Below, piece after piece: positions 11,561-20,883 of a stretch of 64,000 nt of DNA (positions are counted from its first letter, which is position 1; each line of letters begins with the position of its first letter). Origin of the DNA: Thereva unica (Eukaryota; Arthropoda; Insecta; Diptera; Therevidae). A program made the position numbers and the translations under genes. Location of the stretch: the NCBI GenBank assembly GCA_949987705.1, contig OX465281.1, positions 143,950,876-144,014,875 on the forward strand, written 5' to 3'. The notes below the pieces were generated by a model. That model did no database searches, was not told where the DNA came from, and saw only the letters and a list, made by a program, of their open reading frames with translations.

Positions 11561-12010
11561 TCTTTTCAATTTAGGGACAATGAATGATAATTTTAGACGT
11601 GCATTAATTTCATCGGCCCCTTTATCTCTCGGGACAGCTGGAAACATTGGCCGAAATCTATGCCGATAAAACAGTTACTCCCCAAAATAATTAGTTTTTT
11701 CTTTTTAAATCTTGCATTGTTCTGTTAACGGCTTCATTAGATACTTTATTTGTCAAGGTGCATTCATCCCATTCCTAGACAACCATCATGCAGTTTTGTA
11801 AAACTTTAGTTCATGTTTTTAGATCTTCTATCGGTATCTTAAACATAGAATGAGCTGCTTTTCCTTATGTGTGGCCGCAATATCTGCTAATAGCCAGTGG
11901 CAGTTCCTCTTTGGAAGCAAATGGAGTACTGCTTCTCCTCTCCTCTGGAAACAGTAAAGTTGGAGATATTACAGCTTCCCATGCTGCGTTAAGCCCCGGT
12001 CATGATATGT
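11560..12010 (-). pseudogene. Helitron-type (PIF1-family) helicase relic
   Basis: On the minus strand one frame interrupted by several stops contains an ordered series resembling the helicase half of Helitron Rep/Hel proteins: GKAAHSMFKIPIEDL, then EWDECTLTNKVSNEAVNRT and QDLK, then FWGVTVLSA, then ADEINARLKLSF in another frame. These correspond to the segment after the Walker A motif, the Walker B (DE) box, the GGDFRQ-like region and the motif before helicase box IV. Stops at several codons and a frame change show it is dead. No Rep HUH motif was found nearby, so only a fragment remains. Confidence 0.68.
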
Positions 12011-12089
12011 CAAAATCCCATTAAAAACGAGCGGCACGGAAACAAGTGTTTCGTGCCGCGGAGACTTTTAACACGTTGAATGCCATGGG

Positions 12090-12146
12090 GGTCACCGGTG
12101 ACCGGCACTGAGTTTATTCGTAGCGCCGTGGGGGTCACCGGTGACC
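12090..12146. repeat. Subterminal palindromes of the TTAA element
   Basis: The perfect 14-bp palindrome GGTCACCGGTGACC occurs at 12090-12103, 12133-12146 and again at 14445-14458, near the two ends of the element. Placement suggests transposase-binding subterminal repeats. That role is inferred from position only. Confidence 0.6.
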
Positions 12147-12649
12147 GGCGAGCCAAGATTACTAGAAACACAAAATTGCAGTAAATGTTCAATAAGTTTA
12201 ATTTTTTCCATTTATCATGGTTACTGAAATGGTGTAAAGGATTTAATGCAGTATAGAGCAAACGGAAATAGTTTTATTTATTCAGAGGTGCGGCAAAAGT
12301 TCGGCAACGGTCCGATATTACCTGAATGGTAATCTCATTTGGGGGTGCAAGTAGGTTTGGAATAAAAAAATTTCTGACCAAAGTTTGGATTTCTCTTTAG
12401 AGAATCATAATCCTTAAGAAAAAATAAAGGCTACGATTGGAAGTTTTAGATTCACTAGAGCGCTGACTGCGGTGCCATTTGTTACTATAAGATAAAGTAA
12501 TGGCAAAAGTGGGCATCCTTGTGCTACTCCATACATTTATGCAGAACTCTGCGTTTTGAACTTTTGTATAGATCTTTTATCGTATGATTTTATCTGAGTC
12601 ATTTTGAGGCTGAAATTGTAGCGCTTTACATTGAAAACAATCGTTCAAT

Positions 12650-13170
12650 TGTGAAAATTGTGAGGCCTACCGTAAAAAATATGGGAGAAAACGGCGAAGT
12701 TAGACAACACAATTCGTAGTTTGGTGAAGAATTTCTTTGAGTACGGGACTGTTTGACCTGCCAGCGTCCAATTCGATCGCTCCCCCGATGATCCAATGAA
12801 GTTGTTTAAGTGATAAGAGAGTGTTCCCGATAATCCAAATGTGTCGCTACGCCGCCGACCGCAGGCGTTAAACATGGGTGGAACAACTTTAAGGAGGATT
12901 ATAACGAAAGATTTTCATCTCTTCCCATCCAAAATACAGCCATTGATTGACGAAGGTCATTTTACACTCTCTGGTGAAGTCAATAAACAAAACTGCCGTA
13001 TTTGGGAAATAGAGAGCCCAGTTTTCTTCAAAATTCGATAATTCTTCAACGACGCACGATGTCGTTGGATGCTGGCGCAGTTTGTCCGTCCGAAATCGCG
13101 TGAAAAAGGTCCGACGAACCTATTTTTTGCCACACCGAAGACCATTGACGAACTCAAATACTCTGAAGTA
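12650..13170 (+). pseudogene. Mariner-like transposase relic (HTH plus DDE family)
   Basis: Plus-strand fragments resemble the insect Tc/mariner-like transposase family that begins with a DUF4817-type helix-turn-helix. In order: TIRSLVKKFLEYGTV-like near 12705, DNPNVSLRRRPQAL near 12832, TTLRRIITKDFHLFPSKIQ, then DEGHFTLSGEVNKQNCRIWE near 12950. In relatives the last block follows the second catalytic aspartate region. Between SKIQ and DEGHF the sequence is much shorter than in intact members, and the pieces shift frame, so the gene is deleted internally and inactive. Confidence 0.65.
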
Positions 13171-14444
13171 GCTGCTATAACGAAACTGTTTTGAAATTAA
13201 TGGTAGAGAATTTCCTAAATGAATCTTGCTCATTTGTCAAAATCGGCTTAAAACTGTCAGAGTTATTCAAAGCTGGGGTAAGGGTTTGCTGATTTAAGAT
13301 TTGTTGCAGATTCTTAGCAAATGGTCGCCAAGAGTTGGTTCGAACTGCAGAAGTCAACGAAAAGCTCACAATTTTTGCTAGTAACTTGGTTTATTTCTTG
13401 ATTTCCAATTTGGTCTTCAAGGTCGGGTTTGCTAGGGTGGTGCGTTTAACTCACCCATCAAAAAATAACGCGCCTTTGGAACAGAGCGAATAATCTCATT
13501 CAGCTAATGAGGCTGGACCTGGTTTCCTTGATGAGTATTATGCCAACGCCACTCCTCCAGTTTTCGGATTTGTTCCTACCACAATATGAAAAGGGATTAC
13601 CACGATGGTAGCTATGCCTGGTCTTGGTAAGTCCCATGGGCTTGATATTATCTCGATTTATACCGTTGAGGACTTAGTCCGGTACTCTAATTTGAAAAGC
13701 AAAGGTCGACTTTGTGTTATCCACCCGGTTCCTTGACATTATTTGCCGATTCATAATAAGAGCGGTGTTGTTGGAATGGGATGATAACTCTCAGCCAAAC
13801 CGACTTAAACTTTGCTTAAGGTGCAGAACATTCACCATTCGGTATATTGGGAGCATTATTCGTACACTGGTACGTTATACATGAAAATGTGATATACGCT
13901 TACAAAAATACAGGATGATAATTAAAACTCTACTCTACTGTTTCGATTCCATCGCTCCTTAAAACCCATTCAATTTTTCGTTAGTCTCACCAAGACCTAT
14001 CGCCCGCCAGATTTGTGAATTTAGCATAAGAGCCGTTAAGAGTCATAGTTCGGAGTAAAATGAAACTTTGCGTATTTCTCCATAAAAACATCTGGTCTAG
14101 AGATACGAATATAATAGAATTATGACAGCTTAGGAACTTCGAGTATCTACATCCGGTGCAAGCACATGAGTCTTTCTACATAAGACCTGTTCCGCATTTG
14201 ACTGCTCTACGTTCATTCGAAAATCAAGAACCGACCGTTCGATAACTGTATTCCTATCACAGAATTCAAAAATAATCAATATTTTTCTAGTAAAAGATTT
14301 TTTGGAAATGCAATCTCCTGTAAACAGCCCCAATCATATTTTAGCCCTAGGCCTTGCAAGGTAGTAGTACGTAGTACAAAGAGCTATTCCTTAGTTTAAT
14401 TTTTCATTATTTTAAAATGGTTATGCGTTGGCCCTGGCCGTGGG
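13171..14444. other. Interior of the TTAA element, no recognised gene
   Basis: Mixed-composition sequence with only short frames on both strands. I see no transposase motif and no repeat shared with the rest of the window. Confidence 0.4.
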
Positions 14445-14607
14445 GGTCACCGGTGACCTCAGTAAAATAAATGCGTCTCGAACGAGGGCATCAATTAACT
14501 TGCCTGTTGTAAATAATATTTTCCCAAAATATGCACTACATAATGAAAAATGTATGTTGGCCAGACGGGAAAATCATGTAAAATTAGCGTGGCATTCAAC
14601 GTGTTAA

Positions 14608-15048
14608 TAATAATAGTGTTTTTATAAAGATAAAACGAACATAATATCAATTTGCCGCGGTGTTTGTAGTTATGACAAAATTTTCGTTTGTGCGTTCATT
14701 GTTATTTAAGTATCCAAAATTTTTCTCTTGTGTTACATGAAGGGCCTGCTGAAGAAAAGATGAAAAAAGTTCGCTTTGACGCTACATGCTCAAGAATGGA
14801 AAATCGAAAAAAATTAGCCTAGCCAACTGTGAGAAAATGAAGATAAGTTGAAATTAATAGTTTGCTAGACATTCCCAAATATTTATTTAAATTTCAGGGC
14901 GACATTTGTTGACTGAAAAAGAAAAGGTGGACAAGGAATAACGAACTCGATGCTTAAACGTCCATAATTTTACTCCAAGTGCAATTACACTTATTATTTA
15001 CATTATTAACACAATTTTTGCAAGATGAATTAAATAAATGTTGCAATT
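14608..15048. other. AT-rich flank, nothing recognised
   Basis: No ORF or repeat recognised. The last 12 bases before 15061 form one half of the target-site duplication described next. Confidence 0.4.
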
Positions 15049-15060
15049 AATGTCCATAAT

Positions 15061-15108
15061 GTCCGCCCTATGTCCCATGAGGGATTAAAGGAGCACAATG
15101 ATGATGAT
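15061..15108 (+). mobile_element. 48-bp insertion of an RTE-like LINE 3' tail with 12-bp target duplication
   Basis: The insert consists only of the LINE terminus CCGCCCTATGTCCCATGAGG, then GATTAAAGGAGCACA and an ATG/GAT tail. It is the same terminus as at about 1890 and 36100. It is bracketed by AATGTCCATAAT at 15049-15060 and again at 15109-15120. This is an extreme 5' truncation of a genuine target-primed insertion, not a random similarity. Confidence 0.88.
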
Positions 15109-15205
15109 AATGTCCATAATAGATTTTCATAAAATTCGGTCGAACCGTTTTTTTTTGTTTAAACGACGTTCGTGAGTTTTGTACCTGCCTGAACCAAAAA
15201 CTATA

Positions 15206-15521
15206 CAGTAAACCCCCGACGAACACGATTAATTAGTTCCGTGTTCTTTGAAACCGTGTTGTTCGAGACTATAAAAGACGAGAATCCGTTTCAAGTATGA
15301 AAAGAAAAAAAAAACATTACCATTTAAATTGGTTTTTGTTAGATATAAAACTAAAAATTTGAATTTGTATTTTTATTGTATACACCTGTATATGTATTGT
15401 ACTCTTTTTCAAAAGAATTACTTGAAAATCGTGTAGTTTAAAACCGTGTAATTAGGGGGAAGGTATACGTGTTCCTCGAAACTAGTGTTCTTGGTGTGCC
15501 TTGTTCTTGCGGGGCTACCTG
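15206..15521. mobile_element. Tigger/pogo-like MITE
   Basis: The element starts CAGTAAACCCCCGACGAACA and ends, in reverse complement, CAGGTAGCCCCGCAAGAACA. TA lies directly outside each end (15204-15205 and 15522-15523). CAG termini followed by a C-rich stretch, with a TA target, fit the pogo/Tigger branch of Tc1/mariner. It is 316 bp and has no coding capacity. Confidence 0.75.
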
Positions 15522-15523
15522 TA

Positions 15524-16340
15524 TAGATTTCTTTGAGGTGCCCAGAGAAGAATATTAATAAAAATATGCCATGAAAAAAATTTCATAACATTCGGTCGAG
15601 CCTCTTTTTGTTCAAATGGAAGAGCTTCGGCTCAGTGTCAGAAAGACCTTAAATAGATAAGTTGTGCTAGTATCTAATAAACTCGATGGAATGAGACCCG
15701 ATCTAAACGAAGTGATCTTTTTTGACTCTGCACAGCGATAGCCTTCCAACAAAACATCACTTGTCAAAATCCGACAACCGTTAAAAATCGTGCAAAAATT
15801 TCGTTCCCCTTTAAAAACACCATGAATTTTTCAAACCTTTGATCTGCACTTTTTTGACGGGGAATTGTTTTCTACGCGTGATACAGTTTCAGGAAATTGC
15901 GGTTCATCCCGGGATTTCCATTAGTTACCGAACATTTTATTCTTTTTGCCAAGTCTGACAAGTGCTATCTCTGGAAAGCTTTAGAGTTTCCAAATTAGGT
16001 CATTCTCTTCCCAGTTTATCAGAGGCGCGGAACACACTTAATACGAATTCGAACACCCGCTTTAGTGTAGCGATCGAAGTACTAAGGAAATGTTTGTTTG
16101 CTAACGTTCGGGAAAACCAAATAACCTAGAAATATCTTTTAGATTAACCACTATTATAGATATTTTAACTAGCTTCTCTCAGGATTTGTCACCGCAGTTC
16201 TGATACTAGTCAATTTTCCACTTTGGCCAAACATATTGCTATTTTGTAAGAACTCAGTTTATTCCGTCTACGTTCATCATACTGAGAAGTTAATCGTGTG
16301 GATCGAAGGGGTCAATCCCACATCCCAACTAGTTTGTCTT
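15524..16340. other. AT-rich flank before the nested tower
   Basis: No gene or structured repeat recognised. The 5' border of the RTE-like LINE lies somewhere near its right end but cannot be fixed without other copies. Confidence 0.35.
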
Positions 16341-16737
16341 CCACTTTATAGATGGAATATCAATGTTCCGAGTTCCTCCAAGAATTCTCCCCACTTTTCC
16401 TAGCTGTTCGCGTGCAAAGTTTTTTTTCTTAAAGTACTCCAAAGGAGGGCGAACGGCTAACAAAGACCTGGGAAGGTGGTGGCATCCGATTTGCCATTTC
16501 TGCCAAAACCCGAGAAAAGTCACTGCAGACGAACACCTAGAAGACCTGTTAGCAAATCCTAATCCCACCTCCCCTTTTTCGGAAGGAGCTAACGGGAGAC
16601 GGGCGATTGCGAGCTCTCTGCGCCACAAAAAAAAGTTTTAAGTCGGTTGGGTTTAGGGTTAGCAACCCGTTCCCATAAAAAACACCATTGCTACGAATCG
16701 GCAAACAATGCCTCGGAACCGGATGGACAACACGACG
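16341..16737 (+). mobile_element. 5' part of an RTE-like LINE, split from its remainder at 33803
   Basis: The ATG at 16723 reads MDNTT up to 16737. Continuing at 33803 the next codons give TFAFRTRTRIGSWNVRALL, the typical start of a LINE apurinic-type endonuclease. The frame is preserved across the 17-kb gap. The GC-richer sequence upstream (about 16400-16720) has no long ORF and is interpreted as the LINE 5' untranslated region; its exact start is uncertain. The junction bases ACGACG before and CGACGACC after the gap carry the target-site duplication of the inserted transposon. Confidence 0.7.
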
Positions 16738-16930
16738 CCCATGCAAGGTTGTACAACAGGCCCAGTGCTGGCCCATTAGTGGTGGCCAGCTTTGCAGCAA
16801 TGGCCAAGTACTGTAAACCATGACTGGGCCATTGAAATAATTTTGCTGGATGATAACTTGGGCCCATTCATGGTGTTAGTTCATCGGCCAGATGCAGATG
16901 CCAAAAATATGCCAATAATGGGATTTATCT
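16738..16930. repeat. Left end of the CACTA-like transposon: TIR and subterminal repeats
   Basis: After the CCCATGCAAGGTTG terminus come repeated TGGCC/GGGCC words in both orientations (GCTGGCCCATTAG, GTGGCCAGC, AATGGCCAAG, ACTGGGCCATTG, TTGGGCCCATTC, ATCGGCCAGATG). Dense short subterminal repeats are typical of CACTA elements, where a second element protein binds them. Binding here is inferred. Confidence 0.6.
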
Positions 16931-17349
16931 TCGCCCAGTAATAAATACATTCAAAAACTATAAATTTTAAAATTAAAAATTAAGATTTATTTTCAAGTGA
17001 AAATTAGTTAGATATAAAATGTTTTTAAAATAATAATACAAAAAATTAAAAGTATTAATGAAAATTCAAATAATATTTATTTTTTAATGAGTGAAAAAAG
17101 CTTAAATTTAATTTTTTTTGGCCCGCTCCTTTCGACCGCCATCACGATCCCCAGCGCCAGATAACCAACGACCGACTCTTCCTGGTAAATTTTTTAATCC
17201 ACTTGAAGACTCAAAGTGTGCAGAAAGTGCCCCTGGAAAAAAAATTGGTTTCATACATTATATAATTTTGAAATCCTTATGTGTAATTAGAAACTAGTAG
17301 GTCATGTTCATGTATAACTTGATTTTTTAGTTTTCGATTTTTTTTTACT

Positions 17350-19097
17350 TTAAATATTTATTGTATACCCATTTCCAAGTTCCAAGCATTTGTAGGTGTT
17401 TGTTATACTAAAATCTTTTTTTCCCTCTCCATTGACAGTACGGCCTGTTCCAGAATATTCTAGTTCAACTGCTTTCTTCAAGGTTAATTTCATGATATTT
17501 TTTATAGCTGCCGTGACTTTTGATTCGCTTCTTATTGAAATTCCATACAGAGTTATCTGTAATACAAATTTGATTAATTAATGTTAAAGTTTCAAATTAG
17601 TCAGAGTTATAAAGAAAAATTGTTTTAGTGTCTCTATAAGATCAATATTACTGTAAATCTTAGTGTTCAATGTACAGATTTAAAAAAAGTTCTACTGTGT
17701 ACAATAGAACTGTTGTAGACATTTCAGGAAATTAATAAGAATAACAATAAATGAATAAATGACTTACTAAAGCTTCTTTATATTCATTTTTCGCTCCGAG
17801 TTTCTCATCAAACTTTTCAAAATCTTGTAACGTTGTGGTTGGTAATGATTCATTTAACCCCATTTTTTTAGCCTGTATTAAATTTATTGTAGATCCGTTC
17901 GGGACTGTAGCTTGTTTAAGTTCGTTAGTTTTATGTTGAATATCATACAAAATGCTTCTTTTAGCTGAATCTATTTTGTTATCGATTGAAAGTGATAGCT
18001 TATTAATTTTCTTGTCCAGCAATGCATCAATTTCATCTGAAATATCAAAGGATATGTTACTAAAAGTAATAATTTTTGTGAATAACGTTAGATATTAAGA
18101 GAAAAAAATTTGCCTCGAAGTATAATCAATTGTGTATCTGTTAAGCTTGATGTTGGAGGTTCATGAGGTTGTTGAGGTAGATTGACATGATCTGCATCTA
18201 TAACAAAAAATCGAGACAAAAAAATATTTTAGAAAATGAACGGAATATTGAATATCATTTGAAGAAATTATTTTTACAAAATTGATTCGAGATTAATTCA
18301 ATAAGAAAAGAAAAAAATTAAAGAAAACTTTATTTTAATTAAAATTTTATCACATAAAAATAAAATATGTCAAGATATTGAATAATAAGCAGTAAAGAAA
18401 CTTACGTGATGATTTTTCTTCTTTCTTTTTATTTTTTGAATCCTCTTTTGATGGGCCAGGTTTATTAACTGAAAGAAAAATAAATAAATAAAGAAAAATC
18501 AATCATTTAGAATTTCCGCAGACATCAAAATCAGTTTAATAATTTATTCATAAAACTTATTTACAAAAATAAAATATTTATCATATAAAAGAATAACAAA
18601 AAATTCTCACCTTTTGACATTTTTGGTACATTTTTTAGTTCATTGTTGATATCCTTTTCTGCCAAAATAGTAACAACATTTTTTGTATTTGTTTCAGCAT
18701 TTTGCTCAGTATCAGTACTTTCTACCTTTTGTCGTTGTTCAAGTGCTCTATCTAATCGACGTCTTCCTTGTTCTAAATCGCCTAGTCAAGTAACAAAAAA
18801 ATTGAATGAAAAATAAATATTCCAAAAACAAATTCATATTATAAATTTACCTGCATATGTAATAACCTTTACTAAAAAGTCATTCCAAGTCTCTTCAGGG
18901 GGTTTCAATTCAATTAACCATTCCTCTACTTTACAGTAGTCGACAGGTTCTGGGAAATAACAAAAACTTTCTCCTTCGTAATCATAAACCCATGAAGAAG
19001 GTACAACATCAATGCAAGGTTTTTTCTTTTTTCTTTTTGTAATAAATTCCACAACAGCGTAGGGTTTCACTTTACAGTCTTGCTCAGTGGCAGCCAT
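17350..19097 (-). CDS. Spliced DUF4806-type protein, second gene of the CACTA-like transposon
   Basis: Six exons join into one open frame of 346 codons: 19097-18851, 18781-18611, 18468-18406, 18197-18114, 18036-17768 and 17556-17350. Introns follow GT-AG on the minus strand except the fourth, which reads GC-AG. The first four introns are in phase 1. Exon 1 reads YAVVEFITKRKKK then DVVPSSWVY and CYFPEP, the usual N-terminus of insect DUF4806-type proteins. Exons 2-4 are charged linker. Exons 5-6 give a coiled segment (LLDKKINKLSLSIDNKID), LPTTTLQDFEKFDEKL and YSGTGRTVNGEGKKDFS, matching the DUF4806 core. Such genes often accompany tnp2-like transposases, perhaps as a TNPA-like DNA-binding partner (inference). 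An extra exon at 17232-17110 is conceivable, but its frame does not fit the best donor. 16931-17110 shows nothing. Confidence 0.7.
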
Positions 19098-19418
19098 TTA
19101 TCCACGAACACTTTCACATAAATAATGAAAAATACATATAACTTTAAGTAACAAAAATCATTGCACAAATGTAAAATAAATTTATATGTTTCTCTTCCTA
19201 TGGTAAGAACACGACTGACTCAAACGAATTATTTATCCGATAACAAACAAAGTATTCACTGCTTGACGCACACTAAAATGAGATTCGACGAAAAAAGGCA
19301 TATCGAGTTCACTTCCTTTGTTTATGTTTCTGCCACGTGCGCACTGTAAACACAAAAGCCAAAGTCACACTAATACTAATACAACTTAACACTACCTATA
19401 ACTAACTACTTACTAACA

Positions 19419-20778
19419 CTACCTAAAATTTCTAATGAAGTAAAGTAATAACACATATTTTTTATCATAGTCGATCAATAAACACTTATGTTCGATGAGT
19501 TCTAAAGACATCATTATTTCATCATTTGAAAATTGCGTTCCAATGTATACACCAACATCAGTAGAAGCTGTAGGATACTTGAATAATGTACCTTCAGTAT
19601 TTAATTTACACCCAATAAAAAACAATTTAGTTCTTTCAGTTACTTCATTAGAATTTTTTTTTTCAATAGCAATATTTTGTTTATTTGCATTATTTGTCCT
19701 TCCATCAGTTGTACAATATTATCTGGCGAGGTTGACTTTATTTTAAATTGTTTAACCATAATTGAGCGAACTAACGAATAATTCTGTCCTATTATTCGAC
19801 TTATATCACGTTTCTTTATCATTGTGGATGGTTGTCCATATTTAAGTTCACTGAAACAGTTAATTATTTGAGCTAGAGGCTTGTAAGGTGACTTGACGAG
19901 TTTTTTTAGGTTACCGATAAAACTTTCGCCCCAAAATGCTGATAATGAACTTAAAGAAACTTGAAATTTTTCAGAATCATCAGCTATGTGAAGCAAATAA
20001 TGCATATTCAATACTTGAGTCGTATCGCCATAAAGAGATGGTAGGAGTTGAAAGAATTTTCTTAAGTACGTTCGTGCATCAGTACTGTTTGTTCTGACGA
20101 GTTCGTCATTATGGAGGATACGACAAGCTACAAAAAGAAGCAAAAAATGTTCATAATACTTTTTGTCTAAAATATTCTCCAAAACAACTGGGCCGCAATA
20201 TAATAAAAAAAAACGAAATTGTGTAGCCTTCCACCGGCTCACTTGACTTATCTCGTAATGTTTCCGTTGAAAATCACAAGTGATGTTATTTTTTAATGAA
20301 AACATTTGCTGTCGGAGGCGTTGGACATTACATCGTTTTAATCGTACCATGCTTGACATCAACACCCATTTTTCCAGCAAGGATTTCATGACCCCAAGAA
20401 ATAATAAATGCATCGAGTCAATGACTACAGATTTTACAGGGTCAAATTTTTTTAATTGTATGAGAGGGGTATCGATATCTTTTTTATGATGACCTGCTTG
20501 TTTTTTCTTTTTAAACGATTTTTTATTTCTTTCCTTAGCATCCATTTCTGGATAAACTCTTACTTGTCTTCTTTTTTGCCCAATACTTACTCCTTGAGTC
20601 TCACACCTTTCGCAAGCGTAATATCCTCCAGGTGCCTTTACGCATTTTATAAAAGCTCTAACTTGGGAATCAGCAATTAAAGCCGACAATTGAAAACTAT
20701 ATTTTTTGTTATGAATAACGATACCATTATTCGTTAGGTTATTCACTTCTTCAATAAAATCTTTTAAAAATAACGATA
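19419..20778 (-). pseudogene. tnp2-like transposase, C-terminal two thirds
   Basis: The main frame 20746-19640 (368 codons) continues upstream in frame to the LINE insertion point at 20778. Diagnostic features are the zinc-ribbon-like GGYYACERCETQG, the conserved FDPVKSVVIDSMHLLFLGVM block (D..HL..LGV of tnp2 transposases) and the later LNMHYLLHIADDSEKF and SLSAFWGESFIGNLKK segments. Near 19700 the frame slips: the end of the ORF (LLLKKKILMK) is out of phase with the downstream IGCKLNTEGTLFKYPTA segment in 19625-19419. In life it would excise and insert the element. It is dead because of the LINE insertion and the frameshift. 19098-19418 between the two genes shows nothing recognisable. Confidence 0.78.
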
Positions 20779-20883
20779 CCTCAGCAGGTTTAGGTTAGGT
20801 TAGATATGGCTGAGCTGTTGGTATTGAGCTCATACACTTAGGCCAAAAGGATAGGCCCATTGTGATGCCATAGTGATCCCACT

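Larger units (their letters stand above)
12072..14603. mobile_element. TTAA-flanked piggyBac-like element with 14-bp TIRs
   Basis: TTAA at 12068-12071 is followed by CACGTTGAATGCCA. Its exact inverse TGGCATTCAACGTG at 14590-14603 is followed by TTAA at 14604-14607. A TTAA target with short TIRs is characteristic of the piggyBac superfamily. Internally the left end has two copies of the palindrome GGTCACCGGTGACC (12090, 12133), and a third (14445) lies in the right end in a matching GTGGGGGTC context. I found no piggyBac transposase. A decayed mariner-like gene occupies part of the interior, so this is a non-autonomous or heavily decayed element. Confidence 0.75.

Noticed and set aside
20790..20805. 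TTAGGTTAGG considered as an interstitial telomere repeat
   Set aside because: Only two units are present and they coincide with the 3' tail of the LINE, so they are element tail sequence, not an array.
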